A program made the translations under genes and the position numbers. Shown here piece after piece: positions 1 through 11,027 of a stretch of 64,000 bases of DNA. Position 1 is the first letter of the stretch; each line of letters begins with the position of its first letter. Below the pieces are notes generated by a model, which made no database searches, was not told where the DNA came from, and saw only the letters and a list, made by a program, of their open reading frames with translations. The DNA comes from Pestalotiopsis fici W106-1 (taxonomy: Eukaryota; Ascomycota; Sordariomycetes; Amphisphaeriales; Sporocadaceae): the NCBI RefSeq assembly GCF_000516985.1, contig NW_006917091.1:6859521-6923520 (forward strand). The letters are read 5' to 3'.

Positions 1-1
1 G

Positions 2-106
2 GCAGCTATCAGCGAGATCATGATTGAAGCCTTGCAAGAAGACTTGATACCCAATTACACACGAGGCAAGTCTTGTCCAGAGAAGCAGGTCAAGCGATGT
101 TGTTGA
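2..106 (+). CDS. Possible 3' end of a gene cut by the window edge
   Basis: One frame is open from base 2 to a TGA at 104-106, giving 34 residues with a mixed, protein-like composition (it begins AAISEIMIEAL and ends KQVKRCC). The other two plus frames stop early. I recognise no family in so short a piece. It could equally be chance open sequence or the last exon of a gene whose body lies left of the window. Confidence 0.2.
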   Translation, partial: AAISEIMIEALQEDLIPNYTRGKSCPEKQVKRCC

Positions 107-813
107 TCAACCCCAATCAACGTTGGAGTGGGTATAAGTCAGGTTAGGTGCATACTCGTCCGCGTCTTTTTCATGAGCCTTTACCGGAAGAGATCAAGAA
201 ACTAGTCATTTGACTGTATGCTAACTGCGAATATGCGTGCTAATATTTGGTTGTCGGGACCGAGACTTTGGAAATGGCATCCCATCTATACACCGCGGTC
301 TGCATGAACAACCGGTCTTGCAAAACTTCCGTTGACATTCCTCTTAGCCGGGGCAACGCACAGGGTCCAGCAGTACAAGAGGTTCAATCAGACAGATCGA
401 TACATGGCCTATTACGGCAGGCATTATGGCTCATGATGGCAAAGAATGTTGCCATATCGGCTGTTGGATGAGCGTTATGGTCATTGACAAGCATTCGTAG
501 GTGCCATGGGTGGATGATCCCCAGCTAGTCGAGACTCGCGATGCCCTCCATCAGATTGTCTAGCTTAAATTCGTCGACACTAGCAGTATGCAAACCGACA
601 TAACAAGCAATCATGTATAGAGGTCGGATCGATAAGAAGTCGCTAAGAACTTTGACATGCAAAGCCGAAGGATTGCCTTGAATATCAACAAGGTCAACGA
701 ATCCGGAGTAGGTTGTTGGCGCTTAATCGGTGGCTAGAAGCGCGGGGGCTCCACCAACAGCGTCCCAGCAGCATGGATGCAAGCCAGAGCCAGCCTGGGC
801 CATTTCATGACTA

Positions 814-934
814 CGTGTATGGCTAGATTGTCGGGCTCAGGAAGGATTCGGTTTCTTTTGTTCAACTGAGGCTCGTGTATGGCTGGATTTTGGGCTCAGG
901 AAAGGGTTCGACTTTTCTTGTTCCACATGAGGCT
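814..934. repeat. Imperfect tandem duplication, two copies of about 60 bp
   Basis: Copy 1 (814-873) and copy 2 (874-934) both begin CGTGTATGGCT and end TGAGGCT, with GGGCTCAGGAA shared in the middle. They differ by scattered substitutions and a one-base length difference, so this is an old head-to-tail duplication. No coding frame depends on it. Confidence 0.8.
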
Positions 935-2301
935 CAAACAGGCCAGAGATCGGGGTCGGCGCCAGCAAGCAATCGGGAGCCGCGCGCTGGGACGTTCGCT
1001 ACGTGTCGAACAAGATGGGAAGAAAGGCAATTGTATGGAGGAAAGGCATTCGCCAGATTTCCGGGGTACTAGCCCTGCTGAAAGAGCCCGGGCCAACGGT
1101 TGCTTTATCTAAGGATAGAGCTGATGAGGTGCATCATGATGCGCGCGCTCTGGGGCAGTACTGACCCTAGCCAAGCATGGCGGGTTCATATATTCAAGGG
1201 AAATAAGGGCTACTGGTTTGGCAAGTAATGAAGGCGGTTGTTTGTTTGATGGAGCCGCGCGCCGACTGAAGCAGTGGCAAGAAAATGCAGAAAATAGCAA
1301 AATAGAAAGGCTGGACCAAGAAAGAAAATAGAAAACAAGAAAATGTTCAAAATAGATTTTTTTTAGCAGCATACAACAACAAAAAACAGAAAACAGAAAA
1401 TAAACAGACGACGACTTAAGCGCTGTGTTGAAGGAACATAAAGCGCCCCCGATTTCCCAACTGCCATGTTCGTGACTCTAAGAATTGCTCCATCACAAGG
1501 TCAGGAAAGCACAAGACACCTTTTTACCTTGAATTCTCCTCCTCCCATCTTGATCCCTTGCAATTGATCCCATTTTGGTCTTGACCAACAACCCAACACT
1601 TTATTCCAACATTTGAGCGATCAGAGCAATCACAAACACATTCCCCTTGCTTCGACATTGGCAGTCGGAGCTTCTAAAGCTAGGACGACCACCACCACTA
1701 TAGTCCCACATCCCAGCAGCTCATCAGCTGAGTAAAGCACTGTCCGATCCCAGCCTCTTTTCCCCTCTTTCATTGCAATTATAAGGCGAAGAAGGCGGTT
1801 TCTGTTTGCATCATCTGGCTATCGGTTGTTGCGTACTGAATCTCGTATTGCATCTACCATCTTGTTTGGAGGGGTGCAAAAAGAGAGTAGAGAGAGAATG
1901 TAAGTATCTACCACCATGTTTACCACCTACCCCAGGTACCTAGCAGCCAAACCAGCCAAACCTCACCACCTACCAGAAGTCTAGTAGGTTAGGTTCGTCC
2001 TTGTGGGCGGGATGCGACGAATCAGATCAAGGCAATAGAAAATGTGCTAAGAATAGCGGAAGCGCTTCGGTCTGCAGAACCGCGACCAATCAAAAGCCAC
2101 GGGCATTACCTAAGGTAGCCCTTTCTAGGTACCCAGGCGCTTACAAGCCAGAGACAATTGGGATCTCATCAATCGAATCCCAGTTGTTCTTGGACCGCTG
2201 TGCCGTCCCGGGGTGGCCCGCAGGGATCCATAGACGAATCAGCTGCCAGATCCGACAGATTGTCAAACCGCTGTCAATTTGCAAAGAAAAAGACACACAA
2301 A

Positions 2302-2327
2302 CTGCTGCTGCTGCTGCTGCTGCTGCT
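2302..2327. repeat. CTG trinucleotide microsatellite, eight units
   Basis: Eight CTG units plus CT in the region upstream of the 3563 gene. It produces poly-Leu, poly-Cys or poly-Ala open frames that are artefacts of the repeat. Confidence 0.9.
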
Positions 2328-2730
2328 CAGGTATTCATTCATTTCTGCAATACCCTGAGAGTCTTGTGAGCGTGCAAGCCTTCATACCTTGTCTTCTTCT
2401 TTTTTTTGGCTTGGCTCCTTTGCCGCCCGTCTCTGCCTACCCCATTTATTGCACATACCGGGCGGACCTACCTACCCACCTACAGGTACACACATTACCC
2501 GACACACGACGAAAGCAAGTCCTCAGCGCCTTACCCATACCTACTACTATCGCTATTTTGTCGCCTGCCTCTACAATAAGTCCTGGACAAGCCACTCGCC
2601 AGCCTGCCGCTACAGCTGTACCAATCAGACCAATCCGCTCTCCCCGAGGACCTTCTCCCATCCCATCCCGTATTTGGCCCTCTTGACAGGCAGAACTCGC
2701 TGGCAACCGACTTGTTCTTGTTGCTTACAC

Positions 2731-2755
2731 CACACACACACACACACACACACAC
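2731..2755. repeat. CA dinucleotide microsatellite, twelve units
   Basis: Twelve CA units plus C in the probable leader of the 3563 gene. Confidence 0.9.
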
Positions 2756-3562
2756 TCGTGTTGGGCCCTATTTGCCCAAGCTGATCGTCCACGACAGGGT
2801 TCATCCCATTTGCTTTCCTTCTCGGCTGGTTCCCGGACTATATCGCGGCGCCTTTGCTATCCACTCCCGGTCTTACACGCAGCATCGGCTCTGCTAAGCC
2901 TTCTTCTTCTCTACAAACCCACCACCCAATTCTATTTGCCTGGGCTGGGATCCTTCACATCACACTGGGCTTCTAGTGCTTCTTTCATTTGACAGGGGTC
3001 TTTCATTACAGAGCCTTGTCCGTTTGGCGCCCTCGTCTCAGCGTCTTTCTTTTACCCCCCGGCCTCGAAATCCGGGAGCATCACCCCTGGCGCGCGTGAA
3101 ACAGAACCAGGGGCCTGTTTCTTTGGCCCGCATACACACACACACAGGTCGTCCATAGTACACACCTTGGACTACCTAGATTACCGTGCGTGCAGTGCAG
3201 CACAATACTAGTAGCAATCCTGCTTTCCAAGGACGTGACAGGCTCGAGCAGCCGCCTACATACGCGCACACACACACGCATACACCATACACATACATAA
3301 TATAGCCGTCCGGTTTCCCTCCTCTCAGAGCCCTTTCCGCCGCCCTCTTTCCCCCCCTCCACCGCAACTGCTGCCGCCCTTCGACTTCTCCCTTCAGACG
3401 GCTACTTGTCATTGCAGCTTGTTGGCTAAACCTCCTTGTACCCTTATTCTTGAGTCATTCACTTGACTTGAACAGTATTGGGTTGGAAATACCAAACCTC
3501 ACCTACCTAACAAAAAACCACTTTGTCGATCCGCTTTACGCCAACATACATCAATAAACAAG

Positions 3563-4318
3563 ATGGCGCCTACAACCAAGCCCAAGCTTCCGCAGCTGAC
3601 GACTCCCGTCACGGCCACATTTCCATCCGAGCTGTCTGCTCTGTCAGCCAGGACGCCCTTGTCAGCCATTCCAATCGAAATCAAGGAGGAGTTCACCAAG
3701 ACTCCGATCAGTCCCCCAATCGCCTACATGGATTTTCTGAGGGCCATGTCAGTCGCTTCTCCCGTCATAGCAGATAAGCGATCTGGCAGCTCGAGCAGCG
3801 AAGCAGAGGAGGACGACGGAACTCGAGACTCGGTCCCGTCAACAGCCAGCAGCGAACAGACTGATTGCTCATGCAAATGCGGAGATCACCTGTCACCCGC
3901 CGCCGTTCCGCCTAGCCCATATCCAGTCCAGCCAATGTCGGCGCCACCAACGGGAGTCACGTCATACCCAAGTATGCACATCCCACCGTCACCCGCCATG
4001 TCTACTCTGGATTCACCCATGAGCGCATCAATAAGATCACCATTCAGTGCAAGATCAGTCCGCTCGCCATTCGACTGGGAAGCAGCACTCAAGTCACGAT
4101 ACGCGCAGGACTGCAAAGCCACCAAATCTTCCAACAGAAGTGTCCGGCATATCAGAGAGGTCGTGACAAGGACTGTCACATACACGCCTCGAATGAACCC
4201 AGCGCCCAAGGGAAAGAGAAGGCGCACGGAATGTTCAAAATCGCAAGCCCTCCTGGCTGCCGCAGCAGCAGCGGGCGAAACTCTACCACCACCAACGACG
4301 AGATCAAAAACCGCATGA
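3563..4318 (+). CDS. Ser/Pro-rich protein of unknown function, 251 aa
   Basis: This is an intronless frame starting at ATG in the context AAGATGGCG, a good fungal start. I do not recognise a named domain. The N-terminal half is rich in Ser, Thr and Pro, with a short Cys cluster (CSCKC). The middle holds repeated S-P steps such as PPSPAMSTLDSP. A more structured segment begins near residue 166 (VRSPFDWEAALKSRY) and is followed by a Val/Thr-rich stretch (EVVTRTVTYTPRM). A basic patch at about 216-221 (KGKRRR) could be a nuclear localisation signal, and the tail has an Ala run. The many S-P and T-P sites suggest a phosphorylated, largely disordered protein, possibly nuclear; that is inference. 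The open frame, start context and non-repetitive C-terminal block support a real gene; the function is open. The next gene, FAN1, converges on it from 3.6 kb away. Confidence 0.78.
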   Translation: MAPTTKPKLPQLTTPVTATFPSELSALSARTPLSAIPIEIKEEFTKTPISPPIAYMDFLRAMSVASPVIADKRSGSSSSEAEEDDGTRDSVPSTASSEQTDCSCKCGDHLSPAAVPPSPYPVQPMSAPPTGVTSYPSMHIPPSPAMSTLDSPMSASIRSPFSARSVRSPFDWEAALKSRYAQDCKATKSSNRSVRHIREVVTRTVTYTPRMNPAPKGKRRRTECSKSQALLAAAAAAGETLPPPTTRSKTA

Positions 4319-5413
4319 TCCATGGATATTCACTGATTGAAACAAGTCGGCAATTTCCCACAACACTTTCCCATATCCGAATATAACTAAAGTCTCTACA
4401 CTCCATCACCAAAACAATCCTTCAAACTACATTTTTTTTTCCTATGTTCATAATCCACAACTCGAAGCAACCCACAACACACCTACTTTAGTATCACTGT
4501 TTGCACTCCCTCGGCCTCTGCTATCTATCAATCATGGGAGGGAAAAACTTGGACCAGGATGGTTGGTTAACGGTGGACACTTATACCAAGACGAGGAGCA
4601 GGGAGCAACAGGACGAATTTACGAGGTATGCATTCATCAATATGGAGTTCAACGGCGTTGCTGGCGGCGCCTTTACATGGCCCGGATTTGCGCGCGATAC
4701 CAAGGGAGCGGAATTTTTTTTTTTCTCTTATCAAGGTTCAGGAGCGACCACATTTCGCCCTAGGAAGGGGTATCATTATTCTGTTGGACGGAAGTGTGAG
4801 AGAGGGCAGAGAGCAAAGACTTTTTTCTGTCTCAAACGGGCCAATGCAGAGCAGTATTCGGACTAGTCGAGTATCGAACTAGTAGCACGCAGTCAATAAT
4901 AAGATGCCTCAAGGGATCCATCTTTTTTCCCCTCACCCAAAGTACCATATCGGTTACAGGAGAGTGAAGCCCTTGCATACAGAATATACGGTGAATGTCA
5001 AGACGTGTCTTTGTTTGTTTTGACCAAGGTAGTACACCACGAAAAAAAAGCAGACTTTTTTTTCTCTTCGGGTCTCATAATCTGGCCTATCCACCTCCTC
5101 CCCACGAGGCCCTATATCGCGACCGCTCGTGATGGTGTCCATGTTGTTTTGTTTTCCCCCCCACGCAGATCAATGCCATGGATAATTAAAAAGCAAATAA
5201 ACATGGCACCCAAGATAAGTATGGATCTTGCCGAGTGACTTCACAACCATTCGAAATAAGGAGAGAGAGAAAAATGGTAGAAGAAGGCCGGCAACCCCCG
5301 ATCGCACCTCAATCATGATCCCAGTCCTGGCCATGTGTGTGTGCGCGCGTATGCAATCTCTCTTAAGAGATGAACATTACTTGGAAGGGGGAGTATGTAG
5401 GAGAGGAGGGGGA

Positions 5414-5434
5414 GGGGGGGGGGGGGGGGGGGGG
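5414..5434. repeat. Homopolymer of 21 G
   Basis: An uninterrupted run of 21 G on the plus strand, preceded by a further G-rich 12 bases. It is a strong G-quadruplex candidate and also prone to length error in sequencing. Confidence 0.9.
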
Positions 5435-5857
5435 CGGCTAAGAGAACCGTATGGTCCGTCTATTACACTGTAACAAGAAGATTCTTCAGTCTCACTTGTG
5501 GCCCCATGCCTCGTGGTATTATGATCATACCCTCACATAACATTTTTGCTGCAGAATGATTGTCCTTTTCCCCAACTTTCTTGAGGGGGGAAAATAATGA
5601 TTATGAAATTCTCCACTGTCTTGGAATTTTTAATTTTTTTTAATAAAGTTAAACTTGGATTCTTCTCGGTCCAGAGGTTGAAATACAGCCAAAAGAATTG
5701 TATCCGCTTGGAAAGACGGGATATTTCCATGCGAGAAAAACACGTCCACACCTCGCGGCCACCACATACATCCGCAGTCCACACCACCGCGTCTCTCATT
5801 TTTGCACGTTCACGGCCGGGGCGAGCCGCAGCAACCAAGAAAGGTGGGCAAATACAG

Positions 5858-5880
5858 GGTGGTGGTGGTGGTGGTGGTGG
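5858..5880. repeat. GGT trinucleotide microsatellite
   Basis: Seven GGT units plus GG, followed by more G; a second G-rich tract 424 bp from the G21 run. Confidence 0.9.
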
Positions 5881-7895
5881 GGGAAAACCAAAAGATCACG
5901 CCCAGCTTGTATGGTAATTGTTTTGGTTTCTCTCTCTCCTCTTGTTAATGACTAGCGTCTTGCGCAAAGTCCGACCAATATCTTTGTCCCTCCCCTTCTT
6001 CTCTTGAGCCCTCAATCAATAATTTTTCCCAGTTTTCTTGATCCCGATATCCTGGAACCCGCATGGAGGGGTCGTTGTGTAAGTGTGTGTTGCTGCGGGA
6101 CAAGGAGGAAGGACAAGGGTATGTCCTCTCTCCAATGGCTGGGAAAGAAGTGACCAGGGTTTAGAGAGGGAAGGGAGAAGTATTCTTCTTTGTTTAAGCG
6201 CCGGGCTTGGCCAATCATTTCTATAGTCGTGCAAAGTGTGGGCCTATATGGTGATTGGATCGTGGGGTAAAAACCAGACCAGGGGGAGTTGGGTGGATTT
6301 GGCAAAGAAAAGCACTTAAGCGCCCACGACTTTGGACCACCTTACCACACACCAGACACACACTCTCTCTCTCTCAAACCTAACATACATACACATCAAG
6401 TGCGCACCACGCTCAACACGTCCACCATCCCATGTATCATTGCGTTTCCTGGTGGTCGTGGAGCAGGTAAGCAGCAAGGCCGGACACTTTCCGTACCACA
6501 CATACATAGTATGGAGCCCCTCCCAGTAGTAGTTTATCCCTACCCCGTCCTTTCACTTTTTTTCGGTGAGCTTGAGGCCCCTTGGACGTCTTTTGATCGC
6601 CCCCCAATGGGGCAGAGGCAGAGCAAAACACAGTCACGGGGCCGTGCGATGCCGTGAAGACTCCAAAGAAGGTCGAGAAAGGTGGACTCTTCTGCAAAAT
6701 GGATGGTGCACCTGTTGCTCATGTGTAAACTTTGCCCGAACCTTGGTAAGGTGGATCTCTTTCAGTAGCAACTGAGCTGGCCCTTTTGTCTAGACTCTGC
6801 TGTATCCCCATGATCGGCTTTTAGGACTGTCCCTGGCGATAGATAGTCCAAAAGCTCACCGCCGGCTCTTCTCAGTACAGTTGTTTTTCGCTCCGGAAGG
6901 CCGCCGAAGACGTGACCCAATCCGCATGTTCTTATCCGTCCGTACCTAGTAAAGCAGTGATGGGGCCTCGTCCAAGGCCGGCTCTGATGGTGGAGAGCCA
7001 GAATCCCCGGCAAACGGAGCGAGGTGCCACACACTCCATACCGCTGAATACATAACCACAATCGTGCTACGTACTACCATTGCCTTGAGAACGTTGACCT
7101 CCAAAGTGTCTCGGGGGCACTCGTTTGTCCCCTCTGCAAGCAACGACTACCAAGTGTAATGCTCCCTGCTTTTACGTGATCAAATATGCAGTGGGCTGCA
7201 AATGTACTCTGTATGTGCGATTGTGCAGGTTTTTTCCCCGTCCCATGCGACTACTGTGTATCTGCTGCTCCTTCAACCCCTGCCAGTCTTAATAAGGCTA
7301 TGTTATAATCGCTTTGGCCGAAAGCTGGAGCCCGCCTTTGCCCTATCAGGCAACTTGACAGAACCATGTCGAAAAAACGTGCCAACCCTGCCCGCATGGC
7401 AAGGTCAGATCATGACCCCATCGCCAGGAGATGCGTTCCATGACTGTCACTGCTGCCGAGAGCAGTAAGTCTCTCGAGCCATGGGTCCCTCATGCAGTTT
7501 CATAATATGGCACGCTCAATACGGCCCGGGCGGATCGTTTTGTTGTTACTGATGACAAGTGTGACGCTGCAATCTCACGATCCCAAGAGATCCAAGCCGT
7601 TTCAGGGTTTCTGGGGACCTGCAAGAGCGGATATATCTTCCGTGATGGTGCTGAATCCCTTCCCGCATGTGGAACTCTCATACTCAAATGCGTTCATCAC
7701 GCCGAGTACTCGGGATGCGGAATGCAAGATGCTACAAGAGGCCGCGGAAATGCTGGTATTCTGTGCTGTTTTTGGTGTTCACAGGTGGTAGCTCTAGGTA
7801 GGCCTGTAAATTCGAGCTGTCACTTTATCCAAAAGGCTATGAGTCAACCCGTAATCTCAGGTGTTGCGGGTCCAGTGTCGTGGCATGTCCTCCGA

Positions 7896-10564
7896 TTATA
7901 CCTCACGCACCTCTTTGGCGACTGCATTGCAGAGCGCCACTCTGACGCCCGCGCCCGTGAGGACATGAATCCACAGTCGCTGTGTATCGCTTAGGCGGTC
8001 ATTTGCACTTTTGACCTCTGAGAACATGACCTCCTTTGTGGGATCCGCCCTCCAGAGTATGAGATCAGGCAAGCCACCCCCTCTCTGCCCATATTCTTGC
8101 GCCATCACTTTGCACACTGTAGCCAAAGCTGCGCCATCGAAGCAGTTGACCAATTCCAGAAGATCAGGCAGCTCATAGTCCCAATTGAGTCCAATGACGC
8201 AAGTGCGTCTCTCTCGTTGCTGGTGATCGACTTCTTGCACAATGCGCGCTGCGTCTCCATTTGCAATTTCAACAAGACGGTGATTGATCTCGGAGGCTCG
8301 GGTTGGGTAGAACGAATCCGTAAACAGATCTAGGGGGCATGTCTGATATGCCGTCTGGAACACATTCGGGATATAGAGAAAAAGGATATCAAAGAAGAGG
8401 TAAGCGAACAGGGTGCGAATGATACCACCTTCAGCATGATAACCTTTCCAGCCTTGACTCCGGTATGAGCTGAGGCACATGGCTTCAACACTGCATTCGC
8501 CTTCTCCTTCTGCCTCGTCCACCCAAATAGTCTTCGTGCTGGGGCCCCGGCCCTTCTTGCCCACGATATCATCGCGCTTAATCTGTATGCCCTCGATATT
8601 ATGCTCCTCGGGCTTTTTCAATCTCACGTGACCAAAGTCATGCTGTAACCGGAATGGAATCCTGAGCTGTTTCTCAAGCTTGATGATGCGTTTCTGCAGA
8701 TCATAGTGATACTTCAGGTGACAGTCTGGATCTTCCAAGGCTGTGTCACAAGTTGCGACAGCGATCCGTTTCCAATGCTTCTTCTGCATTTCGGGATCCT
8801 TGTAGGAAGGGTCTGGCTCCAGCGCATGCATGTAATGCTCTTCGAGCAAAGCCTTTCGTTGATACCAGGCGCCCCGACGAGCATGATGGAACAGTCTCTG
8901 ACTAAGAAGCTCGGTCAAGATTGAATGTTCCCTTTGATGTTCTTTGAAGCGTCCCATGACACCGGTAGCCTTGTGGATAATTCGTGTATAAGGGTGGACA
9001 GGTGAGAAGCGGCGCAGATATGTACCTTCGCCCGTTTCATACACTCTGTCCTCTTTAATTTGCTCTTCTCCGAGTAACTTTTTCCAACGCTCGTAGATGT
9101 GCTCAAATGTGTCCAACACTTTACGGAAACCTTTCTCGCTGACTGGACCGTTGAATTCAAGAATATTATCGACAGCAAACTCTGTCCTTGTGGCAGTCTC
9201 GAATTCGAGCAAGTGGTCTCTGGACGAGAATATGTTTGTGGACCTGCTGACGATGTACTCTGGAAAATTGCGACGAGAGATTTTTGCGAGTATAATGGCC
9301 GTCAAGGACTTTTCTGTCCATTCGGTAGATCGATAGAAAACAAGGTGTACTCTCTCAAACAATTTGAAGATGGGCAGGGACAGTCTTATACATGGTCCGG
9401 TGGTGGCCATGATCTTCTCCAAGAAATGTTTGTTTCTGTTCGAATCGTCGACTAGCTGTGGGCCAGGCGATTCGGCTTCTGGCGTGTGGTTGTCATTCGA
9501 AACAGCCGAGTCGTGGGTGTTGGACCTCTGCAAACCGACAGACATTAGACCGGCTTGACGATTGCTCATTCTGCAGATAGATTTCACAAAATCTGCTTTA
9601 TTCTTTCCCTGTACTCTGGCATCCTTGGCAAGTCCTTTCAGCTCATCAAGGCTCAACAGAGTAATGGCCTCCTCCACCGTTTTGATGCAATCACCAGAGT
9701 CATCGGCAAATTGAAATGACTCCCCCAGGCTGTGCTCCTCTTGAGCAAAGGCTGCCTCTTCTCTGTCCGGGTCTACCTGCGAACTAGAGAGCGTGGCGGG
9801 AAACAGCCTGGTTTCCTGAAGTTCCGTAACTGCATCCTCTAGGTTTGCAACGTCATCGTAGTATCCCAACTTGGCGATCCGATGCCAAGTTGCCGACTTG
9901 CGTAGAAACAGGCGCACATAGCTAGGGATCTGAGATCAGCCTCATTGATACCAGAAGCACCAGTCTCGAAAGCAACTCACAGATACTGCGCCTCATAGCT
10001 CAAATTATCCCAATAGTCAAACAAAGCGCGCTCTTTTTCGTCAAATAAGTGAGATTCGTCCTCAAGAACCGTTCCTAGGGCCAGATTGAACGCGTCGACG
10101 TACAGGGAGCTCTTGCCCTTTACCCATTCCCGCTTCACAAATCTCGAGGCGACTGTGTTTGAATTCTCGCCTTGTGATGCCCTGAATGTCTCGTACTCCT
10201 CGATCGCGTCCTGGTCGGTCCCAACCTCTGGCAGCGAGCTTTCAATAGCGGTAGGCCTTCCGGTGTGTACCTCTGGCTCAGGTGGCAGTTGTGCATCTTC
10301 GATGATTTGATCCAGGGATTCTGCCGTGTCCTCTCTTTGAATGTGACCCGGTGCCCACGTGGCTTTGAAGGACTTTCCGTCTGATAAAGATGTATCAGAG
10401 TCGGCGTCACTATCGGCAATTTCCTCCCTCTTTACTCGCTTGGCCGGTGGTTCACGCAGTGTTGTCTCACTCCCCTTGCCCTTGCCTTTGCCAGTAATGC
10501 TACTTGGCGGACCATTCTGAGCCTGCTTCGCTGGACCTTGCCTCGTGACAAATCTGTCCATCAT
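7896..10564 (-). CDS. FAN1: FAN1-type structure-specific nuclease, 869 aa
   Basis: FAN1 homologue (Fanconi-associated nuclease 1), a nuclear 5'-flap and interstrand-crosslink repair enzyme. Exons are 10564-9981 and 9921-7896, separated by a 59-nt GTGAGT...CTAG intron that joins AQY-LYVRLF in frame. The C-terminal VRR-NUC domain is complete: GGGLPD gives D814, and the ExK pair is E830 and K832 in SEVKSANDRLS, the metal-binding PD-(D/E)XK set. A SAP-like segment (LLSLDELKGLAK) lies upstream and a helical, TPR-like middle links the two. The first 195 residues are acidic and disordered, with a likely NLS (PAKRVKREE). They contain no cysteine, so the UBZ4 zinc finger of human FAN1 is absent. The gene converges on the 3563 gene, and its promoter lies in the 463 bp before the MFS gene stop. 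Confidence 0.93.
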
Positions 10565-11027
10565 CTTCCAATTCTGTGAGGTGCCTCAGTTGGCCTCCGT
10601 GAAAGCATTTTTGCTTTGATGACGTTTGCTTGAAAACAGAGGAATGTGCCGCCTGTCTAGGGGGGAAACGCGAGATGGACGCCTAGTCAGGTGCCCCGGA
10701 GCCCCCTTAGTTCGCTTAGAGCTTCCGCCGTGGTTGCCTTGGGGGCGCGGACCCACCAATCAATTATACTACATACTCCCAATCACCATGAAATTTTATG
10801 TGCAAATATTTGAATGAAAGTATCTTACAATTCAACGTTATAGATCATTCACCAAAAGCAACAGTCCTTTTTATATTGAATTGATCAAAGTCCAAAATTA
10901 TCGTCGGCTTGTATCAGTTGCGGCTTTCGAAAACTTCTTGTGTACCAACTGCGTCTTCTCATATTCTGTACTCATAGTAGATGATTGCCCATATTGCGAC
11001 CGACGAGTGGCTGGGTGGATATATAAA
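10565..11027. other. Spacer between FAN1 promoter and MFS gene 3' end
   Basis: 463 bp without a gene. It must contain the FAN1 promoter and the 3' end of the MFS transcript. AT content rises around 10780-10900. No clear motif is seen. Confidence 0.5.

Larger units (their letters stand above)
107..3562. other. Intergenic region and probable long 5' leader of the 3563 gene
   Basis: No supportable gene. The first 1.1 kb has mixed composition and holds the tandem 60-bp repeat at 814-934. From about 1.4 kb onward the plus strand becomes pyrimidine-rich, with a CTG tract, a CA tract, further short CA runs near 3130 and 3265, and many TACCTACC-type words, as is common in long promoters and leaders of regulatory genes in Sordariomycetes. 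Open frames here are low-complexity and start in repeats. Confidence 0.5.
4319..7895. other. Convergent intergenic region between the 3563 gene and FAN1
   Basis: No supportable gene in about 3.6 kb. It holds short A and T runs, a 21-base G tract at 5414-5434, a GGT repeat at 5858-5880 and CT-rich sequence near 6350. The stretch 7.0-7.9 kb is compositionally smoother and carries a doubtful 94-codon open frame (7507-7791). Confidence 0.5.

Noticed and set aside
3886..4323. 145-codon frame antisense to the 3563 gene
   Set aside because: It is a shadow of the plus-strand gene; Val/Gly/Ala-rich without start context or domain.
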